A stretch of 64,000 nt of DNA, from assembly GCA_963522145.1 (NCBI GenBank), contig CAUQXI010000001.1:1-64000 (forward strand), written 5' to 3'. The stretch is from Mesorhizobium_B sp963522145 (GTDB taxonomy: Bacteria; Pseudomonadota; Alphaproteobacteria; Rhizobiales; Rhizobiaceae). A model generated the notes under the pieces. It saw nothing but the letters and a program-made list of their open reading frames with translations, made no database searches and was not told the origin of the DNA. Below, one piece after another: positions 24,989-32,603 of the stretch. Positions within the stretch are counted from its first letter, which is position 1, and every line of letters starts with the position of its first letter. Made by a program: the position numbers and the translations under genes.

Positions 24989-26404
24989 TCAGGCTTGGTC
25001 GGGCGCAAACAGCGTTTCGAGCGGCCGTTCGAGCGGGCCGAGCACGATCACCACGGCGCATGATGGCTCCGCGCCGGCCGCCATCGCGATGCGCTCGCCG
25101 CGCGCAACGCGGAGGCTTTGGCCGGGGCCAAGCGTCAGGACCTCGTTGTTCCGCCGCGCCTCGATCGTTCCCGAGACCAGGGTCCAGCTTTCATCGCCGT
25201 GTGCGGTTCGCTGGTCCAGGCGGGCATCGGCGCGCAGATCGATGCGGAGGACGGCATGGCCAGCGGTCGCCTCCGTCAAGGTCACCGTGCCCTGCGGCAG
25301 ACGCGCCTCACGCGTGGTGTTGGTTTCCTTTGCGCCCTGTTCCTTGAGCGCGCGGACAATGGTGCGAACATCCTGGGCGCGGTCGCGCGGCATCACCAGA
25401 ACGCAGTCGGGCGTGTCCACAACCATCAGGTCGGTCAGGCCGGCGGCCACCACCTTCCGTCCTCCGCCGGCAAGGATCAGGCTATTGCGGCTGTCGAGGC
25501 AAAGCGTGTTTCCGCGCGAAACATTGTTGTTCTCATCCTTGGCGCCGATTTCCCACAGCGCGGACAGCGCGCCCACATCGCTCCAGCCAACACCCTCGCA
25601 GGGCACCACGGCGGCGCGGTCGGTCTTTTCCATCACGGCATGGTCGACGGAGAGCTCCCTTGGCGCCTCGGCAAAGGCCGCCTCGTCGAGGATCCAGCGA
25701 TTGCCGTTTTTCAGGCTTGCAGCTGCCACCGCGGCCCTTACGGCCTGAAGCGTCGCGGGCGCATGGCGCTCCATCTCGGCCACGAAGCTGCCGGCCTTGA
25801 ACAGGAAGATGCCGGCATTCCACAGGCAGCCTGCGGCGATCAGTTCGCCCGCCCGCTCGAGCGACGGTTTTTCCACGAAACCGCCGGGAGGGATGGCAAA
25901 GGCCTGGGATCCGTCAAGCGCGCTCCCGGGCCGGATATAGCCGAACCCTGTTTCAGGCGCGGTGGGCACGATGCCGAAGGTGACGATCGCACCATCTTCC
26001 GCTGCGCGTCGCGCGCGTTCCACTGCATCGCGGAAGCGCTCTGGACGCTCGATCACGTGGTCGGAAGGCGCGGCAAGGATCAGCGTGTCGGGTTCATCGT
26101 GCCCGATCACGAGGGCAACGGCGGCGAGTGCTGCGGCCGTCCCGCGCATGAGCGGCTCAACCACGAGCCCCGCCGCCTGATCGCCGGTCTCGGCCAGTTG
26201 CGCCAGGGCATGGTCCAGCGTTTCGGCGTTGCTGAGGAGCCACGGCGCGGCAAAGCCCGGATGGCGGAAACGCATGATGGTGTCCTGGAACAGACTTTGC
26301 GGCCCGACCAGGCTCAGGAACTGCTTGGGCTTGTTCTCGCGCGAAAGGGGCCAGAGCCGGGTGCCCGATCCGCCGATCATGATCGCGGGATGGATGGGAC
26401 GCAT
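24989..26404 (-). CDS. manC: Mannose-1-phosphate guanylyltransferase with degenerate isomerase-like C-terminus
   Basis: ManC makes GDP-mannose. The 471-residue protein carries the pyrophosphorylase signature GGSGTRLWPLSR, KPKQFL, ILAAPSDHVI, GYIRPG, WNAGIFLFKAG and the VDHAVMEKT and WSDVG motifs. The C-terminal 100 residues have cupin-like spacing (ESWTLVSGTIEA and LGPGQSLRVARGE) but lack the RPWG motif and the His-rich zinc motif normally seen as QMHHHRxEHW, so mannose-6-phosphate isomerase activity is doubtful. Start is ATG 26404; a longer frame upstream has no ribosome site. It heads the minus-strand arm manC-manB-AGE isomerase. Confidence 0.93.
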   Translation of the reverse strand: MRPIHPAIMIGGSGTRLWPLSRENKPKQFLSLVGPQSLFQDTIMRFRHPGFAAPWLLSNAETLDHALAQLAETGDQAAGLVVEPLMRGTAAALAAVALVIGHDEPDTLILAAPSDHVIERPERFRDAVERARRAAEDGAIVTFGIVPTAPETGFGYIRPGSALDGSQAFAIPPGGFVEKPSLERAGELIAAGCLWNAGIFLFKAGSFVAEMERHAPATLQAVRAAVAAASLKNGNRWILDEAAFAEAPRELSVDHAVMEKTDRAAVVPCEGVGWSDVGALSALWEIGAKDENNNVSRGNTLCLDSRNSLILAGGGRKVVAAGLTDLMVVDTPDCVLVMPRDRAQDVRTIVRALKEQGAKETNTTREARLPQGTVTLTEATAGHAVLRIDLRADARLDQRTAHGDESWTLVSGTIEARRNNEVLTLGPGQSLRVARGERIAMAAGAEPSCAVVIVLGPLERPLETLFAPDQA

Positions 26405-26628
26405 GGCCACGCGGTTCTCAAGCCTTTCGGGTTGCAGGCCGAAGAGCCGCACGAACAGCTCAGGCTCGCGCGGCGCGTCATGCCTCAGCCTTGTTCGTTG
26501 CGCCCGCTGGCGGCCAAGTCCTATGGTGCCCTTAGGCGATTTTGTCTGGATTGAAAATGCAGCCCGCCCAGTGTGGTCAACAGGATGCCGCAGGTGTGGG
26601 TGAAATAGGTTCGACCCTGCCGTCGCGT

Positions 26629-26646
26629 TAGCGCTATTTTTAGCGC
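26629..26646. promoter_or_regulatory. Dyad TAGCGCTA / TAGCGC, possible operator
   Basis: GCGCTA (26631-26636) and TAGCGC (26641-26646) form a perfect 6-base inverted repeat around TTTT. TAGCGC is also directly repeated 12 bases apart (26629 and 26641), so the same face of the helix would be presented about once per turn. It lies in the manC/NusG-like divergent spacer, about 150 bases from the NusG-like start. Confidence 0.4.
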
Positions 26647-26687
26647 AGATTGGCATGCGAGGCCGCTAGAAAGCGCAGTCCTTGTTT

Positions 26688-26707
26688 GCGGGTTGTAGCG
26701 GGTTGTG
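26688..26707 (+). repeat. Tandem 10-base repeat GCGGGTTGTA/G
   Basis: GCGGGTTGTA (26688-26697) is followed immediately by GCGGGTTGTG (26698-26707), nine of ten bases identical. Ten-base spacing places both copies on one DNA face. It sits about 90 bases upstream of the NusG-like start codon, a suitable place for an activator or response-regulator site. Confidence 0.4.
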
Positions 26708-26798
26708 TTACCTGCGCCGCGACTGCGAACTGCCGGTCTGTTCGTCCTGATTCCGGGGCGCCCCGTCGGCAAAGCATCACGGGGCCGGTATCAAACGG

Positions 26799-27332
26799 AT
26801 GGACGCAAAGCTCCGCGAGAACTGGTATGTGGCCGCCACGCAGCCCGCCCGCGAAGAGCTTGCCGCGAGCGAGCTCGGCCGGCAGGGCTTTCGTCCCTTC
26901 TTTCCACGCATCATGCGCACGGTGCGCCATGCCCGCAAGATCAGCACGCGCCGCGCGGCACTTTTCCCCGGCTACATTTTCGTTCAGCTGGACCTCGGGC
27001 GGCAGCGCTGGCGCTCGATCAACGGGACCACGGGCGTGCGCGCGCTGGTCACCGACGGCGAGCGCCCGCTGCCGCTTCCCGGCGGGCTCGTGGAGCACTT
27101 CGTCCAGGCCACCAATGCGAGCGGCGTGGTCGATCTCGGTGCAGGCCTTCGCCCGGGCGACGAGGTGCGGCTGGTCAGCGGCCCGTTCGCCGAACTGAGC
27201 GCTGTGCTCGACCGGCTCGATGCCGGCGGGCGGGCGCGCGTGCTGATCAAGATCATGAACGGGGAGATCGCGCTGACGATGAAGCGCGAGGATCTCGTTC
27301 CGCTGTCGATGAAGGAGTTCACCAGTCGCTAG
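26799..27332 (+). CDS. NusG/RfaH-like transcription elongation (antitermination) factor
   Basis: This 177-residue protein has a NusG N-terminal domain (ENWYVAATQPAREELAASELGRQGF, then PLFPGYIFVQLDLG-like AALFPGYIFVQLDL, to about residue 110) and a C-terminal KOW domain (GDEVRLVSGPFAELSAVLDRL, about 125-175). It is a specialised paralogue, not housekeeping NusG, because it heads a polysaccharide operon and diverges from the conserved NusG KOW sequence. RfaH-type factors load at an ops element and suppress Rho and pausing through long surface-polysaccharide operons. An ops-like sequence lies 50 bases downstream. The specific role is inference. Confidence 0.9.
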   Translation: MDAKLRENWYVAATQPAREELAASELGRQGFRPFFPRIMRTVRHARKISTRRAALFPGYIFVQLDLGRQRWRSINGTTGVRALVTDGERPLPLPGGLVEHFVQATNASGVVDLGAGLRPGDEVRLVSGPFAELSAVLDRLDAGGRARVLIKIMNGEIALTMKREDLVPLSMKEFTSR

Positions 27333-27381
27333 AAGCGATTGTTCAGTTCCGGCCGGTCCTGCCGTGGTGATTCACCTGCGG

Positions 27382-27425
27382 TGCGGTAGCTTTTCGCGCG
27401 GTTTCTGCCGCTGCGACCTCCGCAG
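27382..27425 (+). promoter_or_regulatory. ops-like element with hairpins between the NusG-like gene and the first biosynthetic gene
   Basis: TGCGGTAGCTT (27382-27392) matches the enterobacterial ops core GGCGGTAGCGT at nine of eleven positions, including the contiguous GCGGTAGC. Its GCGGTAG can pair with CTGCCGC (27405-27411, one G-U pair), and CTGCG (27411-27415) pairs with CGCAG (27421-27425). In E. coli ops recruits RfaH to paused polymerase. Similar 8-mers occur elsewhere in the window by chance (5283, 47857), so position is the main support. Confidence 0.45.
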
Positions 27426-27458
27426 CCTGATTGCCCGCCGGACGTCAGAGTGAACTCG

Positions 27459-28745
27459 ATGGCTCACCCTCGCGCGCCGGTGCGCGTGATCGGAAACAGG
27501 AGGCATCTCCTGTCCCGCCTCCGGTTCCAGTTGCTCGGCGGCCTCTTGGTCGCCGTCGCCGTGCCGGCGCTGATCCGCATCGCGATCGATCCTTACGTGA
27601 TGTTCTCGTCCAACCTGCAGACCACGATCATCGCGGCGGTGATCGCTCACACGCTGGCTTTCGTGTCATTCCGGCGGATGGGGAACTTTCCGGGCCTGAC
27701 CGCCACCAGCTACATCCTGCCGACCTTCGCCCTGTGCTACGGGCTCGTTTTCGCAGTGATCTTCTTTTTCCGGCTCGATTACAGTCGTTTCCACGCGCTG
27801 ATCTCCTTTGGGCTTTCGACCTTCTGGTATTTTTCGCTGAGCCTCGCCTCGCGCCGGATGGAGCCCTATCGGCTGGCCGTCGTGCCAGGCGGAAGCGTGG
27901 ACAGGCTCAATCCGATCCGCGGCGTGATCTGGCACCCGCTTTCCGCCCCGGATGCGCCGATGGAGCGGGTCAACGGCGTTGTGGCCGACCTGCGCGCCGA
28001 CCTGTCGGACGAGTGGGAGCGGTTCATTGCCGACAATGCGCTGGCAGGGCGGCCGGTCTATCACGTCAAGCAGGTCACGGAATCGCTAACGGGCCGGGTC
28101 GAGATCGAGCACCTGTCCGAGAATACGCTCGGCTCCCTCAATCCCAACCAGGCCTATATCAAGCTCAAGCAGATGGCGGACTGGCTCGGCGCGCTGCTCA
28201 TGCTCATCCTGCTTTCTCCGCTTCTTTTCGCGGTCGCGGTTCTGATCCGCCTCGATTCGCCGGGTCCTGCGCTCTTCCGCCAGGAGCGGATGGGCTATGG
28301 CGGCCACACCTTCTTCGTCTTCAAGTTCCGCACCATGCGAACGGATGGCGGCGGGGGGAGCGAGCGCGAGCGCGCCATGACCCGTTCGGGAGACGACCGG
28401 ATCACCCGCATCGGCCGCTTTCTCCGCAGAAGCCGGATCGATGAGCTGCCGCAGGCCATCAACATCCTGCGCGGCGAAATGAGCTGGATCGGTCCACGGC
28501 CCGAGGCGCTCGTGCTGTCGCGCTGGTATGAGGCGGAACTTCCGTTCTACCGCTATCGCCATATCGTCCGTCCCGGCATCACCGGCTGGGCGCAGGTCAA
28601 CCAAGGCCATGTTGCGGCGGTGGACGATGTGCACGAGAAGCTCCACTATGACTTCTACTACATCAAGAATTTCTCACCCTGGCTCGACCTCGTAATCGTG
28701 CTTCGGACGATCAAGACGATGCTGACCGGCTTCGGCGCGCGCTGA
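27459..28745 (+). CDS. Polyprenyl-phosphate hexose-1-phosphate transferase (priming sugar transferase)
   Basis: This enzyme starts the repeat unit by moving a sugar-1-phosphate to undecaprenyl phosphate. It has four hydrophobic segments in the first 125 residues, a soluble linker, then a further membrane segment (LGALLMLILLSPLLFAVAVLI) leading into the bacterial sugar transferase domain: SPGPALFRQERMGYGG, FKFRTMRTD, RSRIDELPQAINILRGEMSWIGPRPE, and RPGITGWAQVNQG. This is the WcaJ/ExoY family; the exact sugar cannot be read from sequence. ATG 27459 is chosen; GTG 27450 is three codons upstream. Confidence 0.93.
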   Translation: MAHPRAPVRVIGNRRHLLSRLRFQLLGGLLVAVAVPALIRIAIDPYVMFSSNLQTTIIAAVIAHTLAFVSFRRMGNFPGLTATSYILPTFALCYGLVFAVIFFFRLDYSRFHALISFGLSTFWYFSLSLASRRMEPYRLAVVPGGSVDRLNPIRGVIWHPLSAPDAPMERVNGVVADLRADLSDEWERFIADNALAGRPVYHVKQVTESLTGRVEIEHLSENTLGSLNPNQAYIKLKQMADWLGALLMLILLSPLLFAVAVLIRLDSPGPALFRQERMGYGGHTFFVFKFRTMRTDGGGGSERERAMTRSGDDRITRIGRFLRRSRIDELPQAINILRGEMSWIGPRPEALVLSRWYEAELPFYRYRHIVRPGITGWAQVNQGHVAAVDDVHEKLHYDFYYIKNFSPWLDLVIVLRTIKTMLTGFGAR

Positions 28746-28788
28746 TCGGCTGCCTTCCACCCCGAACGATCTTCATCACAGGGACCAC

Positions 28789-29898
28789 ATGGCGAAAACC
28801 GCGCTCATCACGGGCATCACCGGCCAGGACGGCGCCTATCTGGCGGAGCTTCTGCTTTCCAAGGGCTATGAGGTGCACGGCATCAAGCGCCGCTCCTCGT
28901 CCTTCAACACCGCGCGCATCGACCATCTCTACCAGGATCCGCATGAGCGGGATGTGAAGCTTACGCTCCACTACGGCGACATGACGGACGCCACCAACCT
29001 CATCCGGATCGTCCAGCAGGTGCAGCCCGACGAGATCTACAACCTCGCGGCCCAGAGCCACGTGCAGGTGAGCTTCGACACGGCCGAATACACGGCGAAC
29101 GCCGATGCCATGGGCACGCTGCGGCTGCTGGAAGCCATCCGTCTTCTCGGACTGTCGGAGAAGACCCGCTTCTACCAGGCATCGACCTCGGAGCTTTACG
29201 GGCGCGTGCAGGAGGTGCCGCAGTCGGAAACCACGCCTTTCTACCCGCGCTCGCCCTATGCCGCGGCCAAGCTTTACGCCTACTGGATCACGGTGAACTA
29301 CCGCGAGGCCTATGCCATGCATGCCTCGAACGGCATCCTGTTCAATCATGAGAGCCCGATCCGGGGCGAGACCTTCGTGACGCGCAAGATCACGCGCGCG
29401 GCGGCCTCGATCTCGCTCGGGCTCCAGAGCCGGCTGTTTCTCGGTAATCTCGACGCCGAGCGCGACTGGGGCCACGCCCGCGACTATGTGGAAGGCATGT
29501 GGCGCATCCTCCAGCATGAGAAACCGGACGATTACGTGCTGGCGACCGGGGTGAAGTATTCCGTGCGCCGCTTCGTCGAGCTCGCTTTCGAGGAGGTGAA
29601 CATCCTTATCGACTGGAAGGGCGAGGGGGTGGAGGAGAAGGGGTACGACCGAGGGACGGGCCGTGTGCTGGTGGAGGTTGATCCACGCTATTTCCGGCCG
29701 ACCGAGGTGGACCTTCTGATCGGCAATCCGGCCAAGGCCGAGCGCGTGCTGGGCTGGAAGGTCACGACGAGCCTCGGCGACATGGTGCGGGAGATGGTGC
29801 AGTCGGATCTGAAGGCCGTTGCGCGCGAAGCCGAGCATCGCCGGCTCGACGAGGAGGTTGCCGCCGTGCGCCCGCTCAAGGCAGGGACGGACGCTTGA
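28789..29898 (+). CDS. gmd: GDP-mannose 4,6-dehydratase
   Basis: Gmd converts GDP-D-mannose to GDP-4-keto-6-deoxy-D-mannose, the precursor of GDP-L-fucose, GDP-perosamine and GDP-rhamnose. The 369-residue extended SDR has the NADP motif TGITGQDGAYLAELL, the RRSSSFNTARIDHLY loop, NLAAQSHVQVSFD, the catalytic STSELYG, and the YxxxK pair in SPYAAAKLYAYW. The C-terminal substrate region (DPRYFRPTEVDLLIGNPAKA) is complete. A ribosome site AGGGA precedes the ATG. Confidence 0.97.
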   Translation: MAKTALITGITGQDGAYLAELLLSKGYEVHGIKRRSSSFNTARIDHLYQDPHERDVKLTLHYGDMTDATNLIRIVQQVQPDEIYNLAAQSHVQVSFDTAEYTANADAMGTLRLLEAIRLLGLSEKTRFYQASTSELYGRVQEVPQSETTPFYPRSPYAAAKLYAYWITVNYREAYAMHASNGILFNHESPIRGETFVTRKITRAAASISLGLQSRLFLGNLDAERDWGHARDYVEGMWRILQHEKPDDYVLATGVKYSVRRFVELAFEEVNILIDWKGEGVEEKGYDRGTGRVLVEVDPRYFRPTEVDLLIGNPAKAERVLGWKVTTSLGDMVREMVQSDLKAVAREAEHRRLDEEVAAVRPLKAGTDA

Positions 29899-30659
29899 AA
29901 ATTTCCGTTCTCACCGTCTGCTGGAATGCGGAAAAGACGATCCGGCACACGCTGGACTCCTTCTTCGCGCAGGATCACGCCGATCGCGAGCTGATCCTCG
30001 TGGACGGCGCGTCGAAGGACCGGACGGTGGAGATCGCGCGCTCATATCCGCAGGAGCGCATGGTGATCGTTTCCGAGCCGGATCGGGGCATGTATGACGC
30101 GCTGAACAAGGCGCTACGGCTTTATCGCGGCGACGCGTTCGGCGTGCTCAACTCCGACGACGCCTATCATGACCGAAGCGTGCTTTCGCGGGTCGCCGAA
30201 GGGCTCGCTCACGCCGACATCGTTCACGGCCATCTCGACTTCGTGGAGGATCACGAGACGCGCCGCATCCTTCGCCGCTGGCGCGCTCGCCCACGGCCCA
30301 GTTCTGGCTTCCGCAGCGGCTGGATGCCGGCCCATCCGACCTTCTATGCGCGACGCGCCGTGGCCGATGCGGTCGGTGCGTTCGACCTGTCGCTGCCTGT
30401 CGCCTCCGATTATGACTGGATGCTGAGGGCGACCGAAGTGAAGGGCTTTCGCAGCGCGGTGATCGACCATGTGATGATCGACATGATGGCCGGCGGCGCC
30501 TCGACGCAGAGCCTGCGCTCGCACCTTCGCCACAATATGGAGGCGCTGCGTGCACGCCGGCGCTGGCTGGGTTCCGGCCTCGTCGATTATGCGCTGGTCG
30601 CCAAGCCCGCGCGGAAGGTGGGGCAGTTCCTGGGCGTGCGACGGGGAGCGCCGGCGTGA
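29895..30659 (+). CDS. Glycosyltransferase family 2 (WcaE-like)
   Basis: This 254-residue GT-A enzyme starts ISVLTVCWNAEKTIRHTLDSFF, has the nucleotide-sugar motif LILVDGASKDRT and SEPDRGMYDALNKAL, and the metal-binding NSDDAYHD. It resembles the WcaE-type transferases of colanic-acid loci, which often sit beside gmd and fcl. The TTG start (29895) overlaps the gmd stop TTGA, indicating translational coupling. Donor and acceptor are unknown; a GDP-fucose or GDP-mannose-derived donor is a guess from context. Confidence 0.9.
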   Translation: MKISVLTVCWNAEKTIRHTLDSFFAQDHADRELILVDGASKDRTVEIARSYPQERMVIVSEPDRGMYDALNKALRLYRGDAFGVLNSDDAYHDRSVLSRVAEGLAHADIVHGHLDFVEDHETRRILRRWRARPRPSSGFRSGWMPAHPTFYARRAVADAVGAFDLSLPVASDYDWMLRATEVKGFRSAVIDHVMIDMMAGGASTQSLRSHLRHNMEALRARRRWLGSGLVDYALVAKPARKVGQFLGVRRGAPA

Positions 30660-31606
30660 CAGCGGAAACCATCTTTCCGCTTGCCGGCAAGCGCGTCTGG
30701 GTCGCAGGCCATCGCGGCATGGTGGGGTCCGCGCTAGTGCGTCGCCTTTCCAGCGAGGGTTGCACGATCGTCACGGCCGGCCGCGACGTGGTCGATCTGC
30801 GTGACCAGGCGTCGGTGAATGCCTGGATGGCAGCTGAGCGCCCGCAAGTGATCTTTCTCGCGGCGGCGAAGGTCGGCGGCATCCATGCCAACAGCACCCT
30901 GCCGGCCGATTTCCTCTACGAGAACCTGATGATCGAGGCGAATGTCATTCATGCCGCCTTCGTCAACAAGGTGGAGAAGCTCCTTTTTCTCGGCTCGACC
31001 TGCATCTATCCCAAGCTCGCGCCGCAGCCGATCCCGGAAAGCGCGTTGCTGACCGGCCCGCTCGAGCCGACCAATGAATGGTACGCCATCGCCAAGATCG
31101 CCGGCATCAAGCTCTGCCAAGCCTATCGGCTGCAGCACGGCTGCGACTTCATCGCCGCACAGCCGTCCAATCTCTACGGTCCGGGCGACAACTACGATCT
31201 TAACACGAGCCATGTGATCCCCGCCCTGCTTCGCAAGGCGCTGGAAGCGAAGCGCGCCGGCGCGCCCAGCATGACCGTGTGGGGATCGGGAGCGCCGCTG
31301 CGCGAGTTCCTTCACGTCGACGATCTGGCCGACGCGGCGGTGTTTCTCGCGAAGACCTATAACGGGGCGGAGCATGTGAATATCGGCTCGGGCGAGGAGA
31401 TCTCCATCCGCGATCTAGCCCGCCTGATCGCGGAAGTGGTGGGCTTCGAGGGCCGTCTCGGCTTCGACCCCTCCAAGCCCGACGGCACGCCGCGCAAGGT
31501 CGCGGACTCGTCCAGGCTTAGGGCGCTCGGCTGGAGCGGCGGACGGGCCCTGAGAGAAGGGCTCAAGCAGGTGGTGGCAACCGGAGTTCCGGACATCGCC
31601 GCGTGA
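30656..31606 (+). CDS. fcl: GDP-L-fucose synthase
   Basis: Fcl epimerises and reduces the Gmd product to GDP-L-fucose. The 316-residue SDR has VWVAGHRGMVGSALVRRL, AAAKVGGIHANSTLPADF, LGSTCIYPKLAPQPIPE, the catalytic EWYAIAKIAGIKLCQAY, and NLYGPGDNYD with SHVIPALLRK. All these match the Fcl/WcaG family. The GTG start overlaps the upstream stop (GTGA). With the perosamine synthase downstream, two enzymes compete for the same keto intermediate. Confidence 0.96.
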   Translation: MTAETIFPLAGKRVWVAGHRGMVGSALVRRLSSEGCTIVTAGRDVVDLRDQASVNAWMAAERPQVIFLAAAKVGGIHANSTLPADFLYENLMIEANVIHAAFVNKVEKLLFLGSTCIYPKLAPQPIPESALLTGPLEPTNEWYAIAKIAGIKLCQAYRLQHGCDFIAAQPSNLYGPGDNYDLNTSHVIPALLRKALEAKRAGAPSMTVWGSGAPLREFLHVDDLADAAVFLAKTYNGAEHVNIGSGEEISIRDLARLIAEVVGFEGRLGFDPSKPDGTPRKVADSSRLRALGWSGGRALREGLKQVVATGVPDIAA

Positions 31607-32583
31607 AAGTCGTCATTCCGAATTTCCCTGTTTCCGACAGCTTCGTGGACAACGTCGCCTACACGCTGCGGAAGATGGGGCATGAGGTGCTGACCTCGCC
31701 GATTCCGGTGCAGACATCCCGGCTCGGGCGGATCATCCGTGAAGCCCGCTCCAAGCTCTTTCCCGAGCACTGGACACCTGCCGAGCAATGGGTCGTAAAG
31801 CACGCCCGCGAGCACAGGCCGGACTTGGTCCTGTGCCTGACCCAGGCGCTGCGGCAGGAGGTGCTGGAGGAGCTGAAACGTGCCGGCGTCCGACGGCTCG
31901 CGGCCTGGTGGGGCGACACGCCCGCGAACATGCGCGGCCTCGGCCTTCTTGCTGACGGCTGGCATGGTATCTTCCTCAAGGATGCAGCCGCGGTGGCCAA
32001 GTTTCGTGCCGTCGGTCTTCCGGCCGAGCTGCTTCACGAGGCCATGAACCCGGACTGGCATCAGCGGGCGTTTGAAAGCATCGGCGACGAGGCGGTGATT
32101 GCCGGAAATTACTACGGCTACCGGCAGTTCCTGCTGCTGCGCCTGATCGATGCGGGCGTTCCCGTCGCGCTTTACGGCTTCGCGCCGCCACGCTGGTCGG
32201 ACCGCCGGGTCAAGGCGGCGCATCGGGGCCGCTATGTGGTCAAGCAGGAGAAGAGCCGGATCTTCGGCTCGGGGCTAGCCTGCCTGAACTCGACGGCGCT
32301 GTCCGAGGGCGATTCCCTGAACTGCCGCGCCTTCGAGATCGCGGGTGCCTGCGGGCTGCAACTGATCGAGGACCGGCCGTCCGTGCAAACCTGCTTTGAG
32401 CCCGACCGCGAGGTTCTGGTCTACCGATCGGTACCTGAACTCGTCGAGCATCTTGACCGCGCCCGCCGGGAACCCACCTGGGCGATGAGGGTGCGCGAGG
32501 CAGGGCATCGACGCGCGCATTCGGAGCACACCTATGCGAGCCGCCTCGGTCTTCTGTTTCGCCGCCTCGACCTCGCTGCCTGA
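31603..32583 (+). CDS. CgeB-like glycosyltransferase
   Basis: This 326-residue protein resembles the CgeB/spore-maturation type of GT-B-like transferases: VVIPNFPVSDSFVDNVAYTLRKMGHEV, RPDLVLCLTQALRQEVL, AWWGDTPANMRG and the C-terminal donor-site region SLNCRAFEIAGACGLQLIEDRP and DREVLVYRSVPEL. The usual second Rossmann lobe is recognisable but short. It is coupled to fcl (ATG overlaps the TGA). Sugar specificity is unknown. Confidence 0.78.
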   Translation: MKVVIPNFPVSDSFVDNVAYTLRKMGHEVLTSPIPVQTSRLGRIIREARSKLFPEHWTPAEQWVVKHAREHRPDLVLCLTQALRQEVLEELKRAGVRRLAAWWGDTPANMRGLGLLADGWHGIFLKDAAAVAKFRAVGLPAELLHEAMNPDWHQRAFESIGDEAVIAGNYYGYRQFLLLRLIDAGVPVALYGFAPPRWSDRRVKAAHRGRYVVKQEKSRIFGSGLACLNSTALSEGDSLNCRAFEIAGACGLQLIEDRPSVQTCFEPDREVLVYRSVPELVEHLDRARREPTWAMRVREAGHRRAHSEHTYASRLGLLFRRLDLAA

Positions 32584-32603
32584 TTTCAAGCCGGGAACCT
32601 TCC

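Larger units (their letters stand above)
26405..26798. promoter_or_regulatory. Divergent regulatory region at the head of the polysaccharide locus
   Basis: These 394 bases separate manC (leftward) from the NusG-like gene (rightward) and contain no convincing gene. They should hold both promoters. Visible elements are the GCGCTA-TTTT-TAGCGC dyad and a tandem 10-mer repeat, listed separately. No hexamer pair was strong enough to call a promoter. Confidence 0.5.

Noticed and set aside
25118..26554. 478-residue plus-strand frame opposite manC
   Set aside because: Antisense shadow of manC with no domain and atypical composition.
26521..26772. 83-residue minus-strand frame in the manC/NusG-like spacer
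   Set aside because: Basic, low-complexity translation, no ribosome site, and it runs across the likely promoter region; typical of chance frames in GC-rich DNA.
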